From Roseiarcus sp963764955 (GTDB taxonomy: Bacteria > Pseudomonadota > Alphaproteobacteria > Rhizobiales > Beijerinckiaceae), in contig CAVXVE010000069.1 of assembly GCA_963764955.1 (NCBI GenBank), positions 1 to 64,000 of the forward strand: a DNA stretch of 64,000 nt, written 5' to 3'. Positions 26,155 to 36,309 of the stretch are shown here, piece by piece. Within the stretch, counting starts at the first letter, position 1. Every line of letters begins with the position of its first letter. Both the position numbers and the translations under genes were made by a program. The notes beneath the pieces are model-generated. The model searched no databases. It was not told where the DNA came from and saw nothing but the letters and a program-made list of their open reading frames with translations.

Positions 26155-27482
26155 ATGAGCGAGCCGGTCATCCAGTCGCTGGTCGCGCGCCGCATCTGGG
26201 ATTCGCGCGGCCGCCCGACCATCGAAGCGGAAGTCGCGCTCAGCGACGGCGCGACGGGCCGGGGAATTGCGCCGGCCGGCGCCTCGCGCGGGAGCCGCGA
26301 GGCGATCGACAAGCGCGATGGGGACAAGCGCTTCGGCGGCCTCGACGTGCAGGATGCGCTGCGAGGGATCACAGAAGAAATCGCGCCCGCGCTGATCGGC
26401 CTCGACCCGTTCGATCAGGCCGCGATCGACGCCAAGCTCATCGGCCTCGACGGGACGCCGAACAAGGCGAGGCTCGGCGGCAACGCGCTGACCGCCGTTT
26501 CGCTCGCGTGCTTCATGCCGCGGCCGCAAGCCGAGGCCTGCCGCTCTGGCGCCATCTCCTGGGCGAGAAACAGGCGATCATTCCGCTCCCCGAGATCCAG
26601 ATCTTTGGCGGCGGCGCGCATGCCGGACGGCGCACCGACGTCCAGGATTTCATGGTCGTCGCGCCGCGCGCCAAGAGCTTCGCCGAGGCGCTGGAAGTGA
26701 CGGCCGAAGTCTATCGCGCCGCGGGCGCGATCATGGCCGAGCGCGGCCTTCTTCAGGGCGTGGCCGACGAAGGCGGCTGGTGGCCGGCGTTCTCGACCAA
26801 CGAGGAGGCGCTCGACACGCTGATGCGCGCGATCGAACGCGCCGGCTTCGTTCCGGGCGAGGATGTCGGCCTGTCGCTCGACATCGCCGCATCGGAATTC
26901 GGTCAGGGCGGCCGCTATCGTCTTGGCCTCGATCAGCGCGAGCTCGACCGCGACGCGCTGGCCGAGATGCTGTTTCGTTGGCTCGACCGCTATCCGATCC
27001 TGTCGATCGAGGACCCGTTCGCCGAGGATGACGACAAGGGGTTCGAGCGCTTCACCGCCGCGGTCGGCGACCGCGTCCAGGTGATCGGCGACGATTATCT
27101 CGTCACCAGCGCGAGCCGGGTGCGCGACGCGGCGCGGCGGCGAAGCGTCAATGCGGTTTTGATCAAGGTCAACCAGGCGGGAACGGTGAGCGAAGCCATG
27201 GCGGCCCTGGACGAAGGGCGCCGCGCCGGCTTCGGCACGATCGTCTCGGCGCGTTCGGGAGAGACTGAAGACACGTCAATCGTGCATCTGGCGATCGGCT
27301 GGGGCGCCGGACAGCTCAAGGTCGGCTCGTTCGCGCGCTCCGAGCGGATGGCGAAATGGAACGAGGCGCTGCGCATCGAGGAGGCGCTTGGCCCGAAGGC
27401 GCGCTTCGCCGGCCTCGACGAAATGCCGATGCGCCGGCAGGGGGCGAAACCAGTCGAAACGAGCTCTGGATGGCGAGTTTGA
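26155..27482 (+). pseudogene. Enolase paralog with altered active site, frame broken once
   Basis: Corrected product about 440 residues. Start ATG 26155 (MSEPVIQSLVARRIWDSRGR). Overall enolase: VADEGGWWPAFSTNEEALD, LDIAASEFGQGGRYRL, YPILSIEDPFAEDDDKGFE, VLIKVNQAGTVSEA, SGETEDTSIVHLAIGWGAGQ. One missing base near 26515. Retained: the DEGG Glu, the metal ligands in SLDIA, SIEDPF and IGDDYL, Lys of LIKVNQ, His of GGGAHAG. Changed from housekeeping enolase: SGASTG loop is AGASRG, QEFM is QDFM (26646-26648), SHRSGETED is SARSGETED (Ala at 27249-27251). It is therefore unlikely to be the glycolytic enzyme; probably dehydrates a related phosphorylated sugar acid. Follows a kinase gene and precedes an esterase. 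Confidence 0.8.
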
Positions 27483-28996
27483 TGACGAAGAATCTCATGA
27501 TCGAAAGCGGCGCGCTCGCAATTCCAGAGCCGGACGCGGGCGGCGTGCGCGTCTACAAAGGCATTCCCTATGCGGCCCCGCCCGTCGGGCCCTTGCGCTG
27601 GCGCCCGCCTCAGCCGGCCGCGGCCTGGACGGGCGTGCGGCCGACCCATGGCTTTCGGGCCGAGTTCGGTGCAGGGAATCGTCTGGGACGACATCGACCT
27701 CAACGGCGCCGGTATGTCCGAGGACTGCCTCTATCTCAACGTCTGGACGCCGGCCGCTCCCGGGACAAGCGCGCGCCTGCCGGTGATGGTCTGGATTCAT
27801 GGCGGCGGCTTCGTCGTCGGCTCGGGCGCCGAGCCGCGCTACGACGGCGCGCGCCTCGCCGCGCGCGGCATTGTGGTCGTCAGCGTCAACCATCGGCTCA
27901 ATGCGCTGGGTTTCCTCGCCCATCCCGAACTCACCGCCGAATCCGAGCATCATTCGCTCCGGCGCTTACGGGTTTCTCGACCTTGTCGCCGCGCTCAAAT
28001 GGGTCAAAAGCAACATCGCCGCGTTCGGCGGCGATCCGGACCAGGTCACGATCGCCGGCGAATCCGCCGGCTCCCATGCGGTGAGCGCGCTGATGGCCTC
28101 GCCCCTCGCCAGGGGACTGTTCGCGCGCGCGATCGGCGAGAGCGGGGCGATGTTCCCTTCGCCCACTCGCGCGCGGGCGCCGCTCGACAAGGCCGAGGCC
28201 GCGGGCCTCGATTTCATGCGCAAGGCTGGAGCGCGTTCCTTGGCCGAGCTGCGCGCCGCTCCAGCCGACGCGATCCTCGCCGCCGCGCCGGGGCTCGGCT
28301 TTCGGCCGATCGTCGATGGATGGTTTCTGCCGCGCTCGCCGGCCGAGATCTTCGCCGCCGGCGAGCAGAGCGACGTTCCGCTGATGGCCGGCTGGAACAA
28401 GGACGAAGGCTTCAACTTCACGCTTCTTCAGGGCGACGACGCGAAGCGCCCCTACGCCGAGCTTGTCCGCGCGATCTTCGGCGCACGGACGGAGGCGGCG
28501 CTGCGTCTCTATCCGGACGGATCGCCGGAGCGCGACGCGGCTTCCGCCGCCGCGCTCGGCGGCGACCTCATGATCATCCATCCGACCTGGGCCTGGATCG
28601 AGGCGCAGACGACGACCGGCCGCGCCGACGATTTTCCGCTTCCGCTTCGACCGCGCGCCGCTCACGCCGCAGGGCTGGTTCGGCGAGCGCGACAGTCGCG
28701 ACGCCGGCGCCTTTCATGCGGGCGAGCTTCTCTATGTGTTCGACAATCTGCACGCTTTTCCGTGGGCGATCGACGATTCCGACCGCGCGCTGGCCAAGCT
28801 CGCGTCGAGCTACTGGATCAATTTCGTGATGAACGGCGATCCCAACGGGCCGGACGTGCCGCATTGGCCCTCCTATCGCAGCGAGGGCAGCCCGGTGATG
28901 ACACTCGACACGCCGCCCAAAGCGGGGCCGGAGGAAGGACGGGAACGGCATGCGTTCCTGAAGGCGGCGACCGACGCGGGCGGGAGTCCAGAATAA
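27470..28996 (+). pseudogene. Type-B carboxylesterase, frame broken three times
   Basis: ATG 27470 or 27482, overlapping the enolase paralog stop. GVRVYKGIPYAAPPVGPLRW opens the alpha/beta-hydrolase; SEDCLYLNVWTPAA and VMVWIHGGGFVVGSG (oxyanion hole) follow; nucleophile elbow TIAGESAGSHAVSALM; C-terminal LYVFDNLHAFPWAID carries the likely catalytic His. Breaks near 27655, 27960 and 28645. About 505 residues when repaired. No signal peptide is evident, so probably cytosolic; it could hydrolyse a lactone or esterified sugar before the pathway, but carboxylesterases are broad. Confidence 0.8.
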
Positions 28997-29089
28997 CATA
29001 TGATACCATGTATTTTCGCCAATCTCCCCGGCGCCGCGGCGCGCCACTTTTACGCCGAAGAAACTTCCAAGCCCTGCCTCGGACCTCGT

Positions 29090-29205
29090 TCTGAGGAGCG
29101 CCGAAGGCGCGTCTCGAAGAACGTTTAAGAGCGCACGACCGGCGCCGCCTTCTGGACCATCCTTCGACACGCTCGCTTCGCGAGCGCTCAGGATGAGGCC
29201 GGTGG
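29090..29205. repeat. Pair of REP-like palindromes in intergenic gap
   Basis: TTCTGAGGAGCGCCGAAGGC followed by GCGTCTCGAAGAACG, then CCATCCTTCGACACGCTCGC with its inverted partner GCGAGCGCTCAGGATGAGG. The second unit is the reverse complement type of the one at 25996. They fill most of the 28997-29358 gap between two convergent gene sets, and could stop transcription or bind nucleoid proteins. No other feature seen there. Confidence 0.6.
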
Positions 29206-29358
29206 ATAAGCCCGGCATCCCGATCTCGCCAGCGCCGCCGCCCGCCATTTTTTAAGCGCGGAACTAAACGGGGTCCTAACCCGCTGAAAACATGAGGGGG
29301 CGCCGGTAAAAATGCCGGTACAGCAGGCGCCGCCCCTGCCGGAGCGGCGGCCGCCCAA

Positions 29359-30300
29359 TCATTCGGTCAGGCGCGCATAGGCCGCGGCGAGCGAGAGGAT
29401 GATCGCTCCGTAGAGGATCTGCTTGATCGGCTCGGAAACGTCGAGCAGCGTGAGCAGGCCGGTGAGGACGGTCAGGATCAGCGCGCCGACGATGGTCCCC
29501 GAGTAGCCGCCGCGCCCCCCGAAGATCGACGTGCCGCCGATCACCACGCAGGCGACCGAAGGCAAGAGGTAGCTGTCGGCGAGGCTGAGATCGGCTGCGT
29601 TGGTGCCGCCGACCAGCACCAGTCCGGTGATCGCCGCGAGAATCGCGCAGATGAGATAATTGGCGAACAGGACCCGCCATACCCTGACGCCTGCGAGATG
29701 GCAGGCCTCGCGATTGTCGCCGACCGCATAGAGCAGCCGGCCGAAGCCGGTGCGCTGCAGGCCGAACAGAATCAGCGCGCCGATGACGAGCCAGAGGAAG
29801 AGGTCGACCGGGACCAGCCCGAGCACCTTTCCCGCGCCCAGCGTCTGGATGATTTCCGGCACATGCGGCTGGCTCGCCATCATGTGCTGGCTGTAGACGA
29901 TCATCACGCCGCCGGTCATGAGGCCGGCGCCGAGCGTCATGACGAGCGGCTGCACGCGCAGGAGCGCCACGCCGATCCCGTTGACGATCCCGACAACGGC
30001 GCCGAGCAGGAGCGCAAGGCCGATCGCCGGGACGGCGCCCAGGGAGGCGTTGGTCGCGAGCAGGTAGGCCGCTCCGGTGGCCACGCTCGCGACCGAAAGG
30101 TCGATGCCGCCGGTCAGCATCACCATCGTCTGTCCGCCGCCCATGATGGCGAGCGGCGCCGCGAAAAGAATGGTGTTCGAGGCCCAAAGCGGCGTCACCG
30201 TCCCCGGCCTCACCAGCTCGACGCCGACGACGAAAAGCACCAGCAGCAGGATCAGCGCATAGATCGTGCGCGCGCGCAGGAAACTTAGGACTGCGCTCAT
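29359..30300 (-). CDS. CUT2-type ABC transporter permease (RbsC-like)
   Basis: 313 residues from ATG 30300 (MSAVLSFLRARTIYALILLL). About eight to ten membrane spans; the family landmark GGIDLSVASVATGAAYLLAT at about 63-82, FGGRGGYSGTIVGALILTVL near the C-terminus. Overlaps the upstream permease by 4 bp (ATGA). With two permease genes the channel is probably a heterodimer. Last gene of the leftward operon. Confidence 0.9.
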   Translation of the reverse strand: MSAVLSFLRARTIYALILLLVLFVVGVELVRPGTVTPLWASNTILFAAPLAIMGGGQTMVMLTGGIDLSVASVATGAAYLLATNASLGAVPAIGLALLLGAVVGIVNGIGVALLRVQPLVMTLGAGLMTGGVMIVYSQHMMASQPHVPEIIQTLGAGKVLGLVPVDLFLWLVIGALILFGLQRTGFGRLLYAVGDNREACHLAGVRVWRVLFANYLICAILAAITGLVLVGGTNAADLSLADSYLLPSVACVVIGGTSIFGGRGGYSGTIVGALILTVLTGLLTLLDVSEPIKQILYGAIILSLAAAYARLTE

Positions 30301-31283
30301 TTGCGTTCGTGCAGATAGGCGAAGAGGCCGGCGACCATCACCACCAGCACGATCAGCGTGCCCTGGATGACCTGCCCGTAATTCGGGTCGATGCCGAGGA
30401 AGACGAGGTCCATCGGCGCGAGCGTCAGCAGAAGCGCGGCGATGACCGGCCCCGCCATTCCCCCGCGCCCGCCCGCGAGGCTGACGCCGCCGATGACGAC
30501 GGCGGCGACGCTGCTCAGCGTGTAATAGGCGCCAGCCAGCGGAGCGCCGATTCCCGTCGTCATGGTGAGCGCCATGCCGCCGACCGCGCAGGCGATTCCG
30601 CTGAACATATAGGCGATCGTGCGCGCTCTCATGACGTTGACGCCGCTGCGAAATGCGGCGACCGGATCGCTGCCGGCGGCGTAGATCAGCAGTCCGATGC
30701 GGCTGAGCCTGATCGGCAGCCAGATCGCGGCGACGGCGACGACCATCACCACCAGCGCGTTCGGCGCCCATGGCCCGAAATCGGCGCCGGCGGCGATGTT
30801 GAGATAGGCGGCCGGCGCGCCCCCGCCCGGGCGCTCCAGAATGAGCAGCGCGACGCCGCCCCAGATGAATCCGGTCGTCAGGGTGGCGACGACGTCGGGA
30901 ATGCGCGAGACGGCGACGACGAGGCCGTTCAGCAATCCCTGGGCCGCGCCAGCGGCCAGGACGAGAAGCGACAGGGCAAGCGATTGACCGAAAGTGGCGT
31001 GCTGCATCAGACTGGCGGAGAGGACGTTCGACACCGCGATCATCGAGCCGATCGAGAGGTCTATGCCGCCGCTGATGATGACGATCGCCTGCGCGGCGGC
31101 GGCGAGCGCGAGCGGCAGGGCGCCGAGCGCCAGGGACTGAATTTCAAACGAGCCAAAATCGGGATGGATCGCGACCGTCGCGGCCATCGCCGCCGCGAAC
31201 AGGAGCGGCATGCCGAGAAGCCGGCCGGCGCGCGCGAGCCTTCTCAAGGAGGGGGCGTCATTCCGAGTCGCCGCAGCCGTCAT
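30297..31283 (-). CDS. CUT2-type ABC transporter permease (RbsC-like), second subunit
   Basis: 328 residues, multi-spanning. ISGGIDLSIGSMIAVSNVLS is the family signature; IGGVSLAGGRGGMAGPVIAA is the conserved late loop. Sequence differs from the downstream permease, so these are distinct subunits rather than a recent duplicate. 4-bp overlaps on both sides put it in one translational unit with the ATPase and the other permease. Confidence 0.9.
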   Translation of the reverse strand: MTAAATRNDAPSLRRLARAGRLLGMPLLFAAAMAATVAIHPDFGSFEIQSLALGALPLALAAAAQAIVIISGGIDLSIGSMIAVSNVLSASLMQHATFGQSLALSLLVLAAGAAQGLLNGLVVAVSRIPDVVATLTTGFIWGGVALLILERPGGGAPAAYLNIAAGADFGPWAPNALVVMVVAVAAIWLPIRLSRIGLLIYAAGSDPVAAFRSGVNVMRARTIAYMFSGIACAVGGMALTMTTGIGAPLAGAYYTLSSVAAVVIGGVSLAGGRGGMAGPVIAALLLTLAPMDLVFLGIDPNYGQVIQGTLIVLVVMVAGLFAYLHERK

Positions 31284-32788
31284 GCGAGCGCCGTTGCGGC
31301 CTCGGCGCGGCCAAGGCCATGCGCGGCCCTTAAGAGGCGCGCTTCGTCCGCTTCCGCCGCGGGCATCTCGCTCACGAGGCGACCGCCGAACAGAACGATC
31401 GCCCGGTCGCAGGCAAGGCGGATCTCCGGCAATTCCGAGGTGAACAGCAGGACCGAGAGGCCCGAATCCGCGATCTCGCGCAGGAGCGCATAGATCTGCT
31501 GCTTGGTGCCGATGTCGATGCCGCGCGTCGGATCGAAGCAGAGCAGGGTCTTGAAGCCAGCCGCGATCCAGCGGGCGATGACGACCTTCTGCATGTTGCC
31601 GCCGCTGAGCCGTCTCACTTCCGCAGCGGCGCGGGTGTCGATCTGCAGTTTGCGCACCGCAGCGTCGACCCGGCGCCGCTCCTCGCCGATCGCAATGGGG
31701 CCCCAGTTGCGCAAAGGGCCAAACGCCGCCAGCGCCACGTTCTCCTGCACCGAGCGCTGCGGCAGGAGCGAGACGAGCCGGTTGGCCGGGACCAGCACCA
31801 GGCCGGCGCGGATCGCGTCCGCCGGATGGCGCGCTTTGAGCACGCGCCCTTCCGCCCGCACCTCTCCGGCGTCGGCGCGCCTGACGCCCGCGATGCAGTC
31901 GAACAGCTCCTCCTGGCCTTGCCCTTCGAGAGCGGCGACGCCGAGCACTTCGCCGCGATTGACGCGGAAGGAGACGCCATGCAGGGCGTGTCCGTAGGCA
32001 AGGTCGGTGACTTCGAGCGCCGGAGTCTCGCGCGCCGCCGCAGGACGGGCCGGGCGCGCGACCGGCGCCGTTGTCGCCCTGGCCACGTCCGAACCCAGCA
32101 TGAGGTTGACGATCGTCTCTTCGGCGCCCTTGGTCGGCGTGACCCCCACGGTCACCCCATCGCGCAGCACCGTCGCCCGGTCGCAGAGCATGGCGATCTC
32201 GGCCATGCGGTGCGAGATGAAGATCACGCTCGCGCCCCGCTCTCGAAAATCCCGCACGACTTTGAACACGCGCTCCGAGAGGTCCGCCGGCAGCGCCGCG
32301 GTGATCTCGTCCAGCATCAGAATATGCGGATCGGAAGCGAGCGCGCGCGCGAGATCGATCAGCCGCAGATGGGCGAAGTCGACGTCGCGCGCCACCGTTC
32401 TGAGATCGACCCGCTCGACCCCAAGCTCGCGCATCGCCGTCCTGACCTTGTCGAGGGACACGCGGGCGAGGCGCATGTTCTGCGCCACCGTGAGATCGGG
32501 AACGATGGCGGGATCCTGATAGACCGACACGATCCCCGCTCGGCGCGCTTCGGCCGGCGATCGAAAAGCCACCGGCCGACCGGCGAGGACCATTTCGCCT
32601 TCATCCGCCGGGAACACGCCGGTGATGATCTTGACCAGCGTGCTCTTGCCCGCGCCGTTCGCGCCCATGAGCGCATGCGCTTCGCCCGGTCGCACCTCGA
32701 GGTCCGCCGAGCGCAGGGCTCTGACCGCTCCGAACGTCTTCGCGACGCCGCGAATGTGGAGAAGCGGCGGGGCGTCGTTCATTGCCAT
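31280..32788 (-). CDS. CUT2-type sugar ABC transporter ATPase (RbsA-like, two ATPase domains)
   Basis: 502 residues with tandem ATPase domains. First: Walker A GANGAGKST, Q-loop VYQDPAI, LMLDEITAALPADL in place of the usual DEPTAAL, FISHRMAEIA. Second (about 260-500): GVAALEGQGQEELFDCI in place of Walker A, RRLSGGNMQKVVIARW signature, LLCFDPTRGIDIGTKQ. The degenerate second P-loop is normal for this family. Energises uptake with the two permeases downstream. Confidence 0.9.
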   Translation of the reverse strand: MAMNDAPPLLHIRGVAKTFGAVRALRSADLEVRPGEAHALMGANGAGKSTLVKIITGVFPADEGEMVLAGRPVAFRSPAEARRAGIVSVYQDPAIVPDLTVAQNMRLARVSLDKVRTAMRELGVERVDLRTVARDVDFAHLRLIDLARALASDPHILMLDEITAALPADLSERVFKVVRDFRERGASVIFISHRMAEIAMLCDRATVLRDGVTVGVTPTKGAEETIVNLMLGSDVARATTAPVARPARPAAARETPALEVTDLAYGHALHGVSFRVNRGEVLGVAALEGQGQEELFDCIAGVRRADAGEVRAEGRVLKARHPADAIRAGLVLVPANRLVSLLPQRSVQENVALAAFGPLRNWGPIAIGEERRRVDAAVRKLQIDTRAAAEVRRLSGGNMQKVVIARWIAAGFKTLLCFDPTRGIDIGTKQQIYALLREIADSGLSVLLFTSELPEIRLACDRAIVLFGGRLVSEMPAAEADEARLLRAAHGLGRAEAATALA

Positions 32789-32849
32789 GTGTCCGGAAAG
32801 GGCCGGCGGCTCGCGCCGCCGGCGTCACTGGCGGCTATTCAGCTTAAGA

Positions 32850-33868
32850 TCACGGGCCTTTGCAAGCGATCAGCTGCTCGGGCGTGTAATGCGTATAGGG
32901 AGGCACCGTGGCGACGCTGAAATAGGGGTCGAGCTTTGGATTGTACATGGCTTTGAGTTCGCTCAGGTCCTTGCCGTTGTCCCAGATCGAGGGCGTGATC
33001 TTGACGAGGTGCGGGTGCTCCTTCTTGGCCAGGACGTCGAGCGCGAGGCTAAGTCCAGCGGCCCCGACCGCAGGCGGGTTGCTGACCGCCGCGCCCGACA
33101 ATCCCTTGTCCTTGAGATCGACGAGCTGGCCGATGAAGCCATTGTTGTCGGCGCCGACCACCGGCACAAACGGCTTGCCGGCGGTCTGGTAAGCGGTCAC
33201 CACCGTCGAATCGATGCCCGAGGTCCAGACGCCGTCGATCGGCTTGCCTGAAGCGAGGAGATCCTTGGTCGCCTGCGCGGTCTTGTCGAGCGCCCAGCCT
33301 GTGAACACCGACGTGACTTTGATGTCGGGATAGTTCTTGAGCACTTCCGTGAAGCCCTCGTGGCGATCCGCGTCGGCGGGAACCCCGTCGATGCCGCGCA
33401 TCTCCACGACCGGCCCTTGCCGCCCATCTTGTCGAACAGCCATTTTGCGCCGAGCTTGGCGTATTCGACCTGATCGTTGGTCAGAACATAGGCCTGAGGC
33501 GCGGAAACCGCCTGGTCGACCGCGACCACCACGATTCCCTTGTCGGCCGCCTGCTTGATGACGGGGTTCAGCGCTTCGCGGTCGGAAGGGTTGATGACGA
33601 TGATGTTCGCGCCGGCGGAAATGAGGTTGCGGATGTCGGCGATCTGCTCCGACGGGCCGCCGTTGCGGTTGGCGACGACAACCTTCGAGACCTTGCCTGA
33701 CGCCAGCGCCTCGGCCTTGATCGAGCAGATCATCTCCTCACGCCAGCCGTTGCCGATCAGCGTATTGGAGACGCCGACGACATATTTGTCCGCCGCCTGC
33801 GCTCCGCCAGCAATGGCGATCGCCAAGGCGGCCAGCGAGGCGCTCGTCAGAGTTCGAATAAGTTTCAC
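32850..33868 (-). pseudogene. CUT2-type periplasmic sugar-binding protein, frame broken
   Basis: GTG 33868 has a GGAGG 5 nt upstream. Signal peptide VKLIRTLTSASLAALAIAIA with AQAAD cleavage region, then KYVVGVSNTLIGNGWREEMI typical of peripla_BP_4 proteins. One missing base near 33410 breaks the frame after FDKMGGKG; the rest (VEMRGIDGVPADADRHEGF, GVWTSGIDSTVVTAYQTAG) is intact to the CKGP end at 32850. About 339 residues. First gene of the CUT2 set, 61 bp upstream of the ATPase gene; ligand unknown. Confidence 0.85.
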
Positions 33869-33925
33869 CACTTCCTCCCACTCAAGAAGCCCGGTTCGCG
33901 CCGGGCCCACACGTTCCAAATCCGC

Positions 33926-35111
33926 TCAATCGAAGCGGGCGGGCGTCCATGCTCCATTGTTCCGGCTGGACTTGACCGCCGCCTCAATAAACGCCACGCC
34001 CCGCGCGCCGTCCAGCACGCTCGGAGTCAATTTCGCGCTTGCTTCGGGCGTCCGGCCGGCGCGTCGGGCCGAAATCAGTTCCGCCGCGCCGCGGTAGAGG
34101 TTGGCGAAGCCCTCGACATAGCCTTCGGGATGGCCGCCCGGCATGCGCGAGCCTTCGACCGCGAGCGGCGTGTTTCCGGGGCCGCCGCGCCTCAAGGTGC
34201 GGGACGGCTCGCCATAGGGCGTGAAGCGGAGGATTTCCGGCTCCTCGCCCGCCCACTCGAGCCCGGCTCGCGAACCGTAGACCTTGAGGCTCAGATTGTT
34301 GAGATTGCCGACCGCGACCTGACTCGCCGCCAGCACGCCGCGCGCGCCGCCCTGAAACCGCATCAGTACATGGGCGTTGTCGTCAAGCCGGCGGCCGGGC
34401 ACGAAGGTCGTGAGGTCCGCTGAGACCTCGTCGAGCTCGAGTCCGGTCACGAACAAGGCCAGACTGTGCGCGTGAACGCCGATGTCGGCGAGGCAGGCGG
34501 AGGCGCCCGCGCGGTCAGGATCTGTGCGCCATTCCGCCTGCTTGTGTCCGTCGGCGTCGATCGGAAGGGTGAGCCAGTCCTGGATGTAAGCCGCGTGGAC
34601 GACCCGGATGTCGCCGATTTCGCCCGCCTCGATCATTTCGCGCGCCTGGCGCACCATCGGATAGCCGGTGTTGTTGAGGGTCACCGCGAAGACGAGCCCC
34701 TTGGCGCGGGTGAGCTCGACCAGCTCCGAAGCCTCGGCGAGCGTCGTCGACAGCGGCTTGTCGCAGATGATGTCGATTCCCGCCTCGAGGAACGCCTTGG
34801 CGACGGGGAAGTGCAAGTGGTTCGGGGTGACGATCACGACCGCCTCGACGCCGTCCGGACGGGCCGCCTCGCGAAGCGGCCATTTCGCGATAGTCCGAGT
34901 AGGTCCGGTCGGGCGCAAGCCCAAGCTCGGCGCCCGAGGCGCGCGCGTTTTCAGCGTCCGACGACAGTGCGCCGGCTTTCAGTTCGATCATATCGTCGAG
35001 CCGCATGGCCATGCGGTGAACGGCGCCGATGAAAGCGTTACGCCCGCCGCCGACCATGCCGACACGAAGGCGTCCGCCCTTCAGCCCATCGACTGCGGTC
35101 GCGTGGACCAT
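33926..35111 (-). pseudogene. Gfo/Idh/MocA oxidoreductase, frame broken
   Basis: ATG 35111. RLRVGMVGGGRNAFIGAVHR is the Rossmann start; a single extra T near 34880 breaks the frame; afterwards VVIVTPNHLHFPVAKAFLEA and DIICDKPLSTT with the usual catalytic Lys (DKP here for EKP), GEIGDIRVVHAAYIQDWLTL, and a C-terminal alpha/beta domain to 33926. About 395 residues. NAD(P)-dependent oxidation of a sugar or cyclitol hydroxyl. Between the binding protein and a TIM-barrel isomerase on the same strand. Confidence 0.85.
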
Positions 35112-35116
35112 CGGCT

Positions 35117-36175
35117 TTAGCCCTTGATGCCGAGCAGCTTGAGGTTGGTCGCGCGGTCGACGCCCGTCGCAAGATAGTCGCCGAAATCCCGGTCAGTGAC
35201 TTCGATTATGTGGTCGGCGATGAACTGGGCGCCCTTGCGCGCCGCGGCCTCCGGGTGCTGCAGGGGATCTTCCCACTCGTAGACCGCCCAGCCGGCGAAA
35301 TCATAAGCAGCGAGCTTGGAGAAGATCGCCTTGAAGTTGACCTGCCCGTCGCCGAGCGAGCGGTCGCGCCCGGCGCGCTCGACCCAGCCTTTGTAGCCGC
35401 CATAAACGCCCTGCTTCGCGGTCGGGTTGAACTCGGCGTCCTTGACGTGGAACATCTTGATGCGATCGTGATAGATGTCGATGAAGCCGAGATAGTCCAT
35501 GCATTGCTTGATGTAGTGGCTGGCGTCGTAATTGATGTTGCAGCGCTTGTGTCCGCCGACCGCATTGAGGAACATATCGAAGGTCTCCCCGTCGAAGATG
35601 TCTTCGAAGGGATGGATCTCATAGCAGAGGTCGACACCGTTCTCGTCATGGACGTCGAGAATCGGCTTCCACCGGCGGGCCTGCTCGGCGAAACAATCCT
35701 CGATGAGGCCTGCGGGCCTCTGCGGATACGGGTAGAAATAGGGCCAGGCGAGAGAGCCGGAAAAGGTGACATGCTCCGTCAGTCCCAACCGGCGCGAGAC
35801 CCTGGCGACCTTGCGGATTTGATCCGTCGCCCAAAGACGCCGCTTTTCAGGATTGCCGCGGAGCTCAGCAGGAACTTGTCCATCGAGCATCAGGTCGTAG
35901 GCGGGGTGTGACGAGACAAGGTCGCCGAGCGAATGGGTGGCCAATTCGCTGATGACGATGCCGATGTCGGCGAGCATCCCCTTGATCTCGTCGCAATAGG
36001 CCTCGCTGTCATAGGCCTTGTCGATATCGAAAAGGCGTTTGTCCCAGGCCGGGATTTGGATCGCCTTGTATCCGTAGTCCTTGGCCCAGCGCGCGATATT
36101 GGGGAGGGTGTTGTGCGGCGGGGTGTCGGTTGCGAACTGAGCCAGAAACAGGCCCGGGCCCTTGATGGTCCGCAT
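35117..36175 (-). CDS. Sugar phosphate isomerase/epimerase-like TIM-barrel protein
   Basis: 352 residues from ATG 36175 (MRTIKGPGLFLAQFATD). Metal ligands expected for the family: GVDLCYEIHPFEDIFDGETF (Glu), CNINYDASHYIKQ (Asp, His), HDRIKMFHVKDAEFNP (His, Asp) and AVYEWEDP (Glu). Five bases separate it from the oxidoreductase gene downstream. Oxidoreductase plus isomerase pairs of this kind act in breakdown of inositols, keto-sugars and glycosides. Its promoter region is shared with the divergent SDR gene. Confidence 0.85.
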   Translation of the reverse strand: MRTIKGPGLFLAQFATDTPPHNTLPNIARWAKDYGYKAIQIPAWDKRLFDIDKAYDSEAYCDEIKGMLADIGIVISELATHSLGDLVSSHPAYDLMLDGQVPAELRGNPEKRRLWATDQIRKVARVSRRLGLTEHVTFSGSLAWPYFYPYPQRPAGLIEDCFAEQARRWKPILDVHDENGVDLCYEIHPFEDIFDGETFDMFLNAVGGHKRCNINYDASHYIKQCMDYLGFIDIYHDRIKMFHVKDAEFNPTAKQGVYGGYKGWVERAGRDRSLGDGQVNFKAIFSKLAAYDFAGWAVYEWEDPLQHPEAAARKGAQFIADHIIEVTDRDFGDYLATGVDRATNLKLLGIKG

Positions 36176-36309
36176 AGCGTTCTCTCCCTCGGAGGCTTCG
36201 CCTCGCCGCCCGTTCTTATGACGAAAAATTATGCTGCCTATCGATACTGGCAAAAAACTTCCATTTGTCAATTCAGATGGAGTGCAATTGCTTCAGAATC
36301 TCGCCAAGA

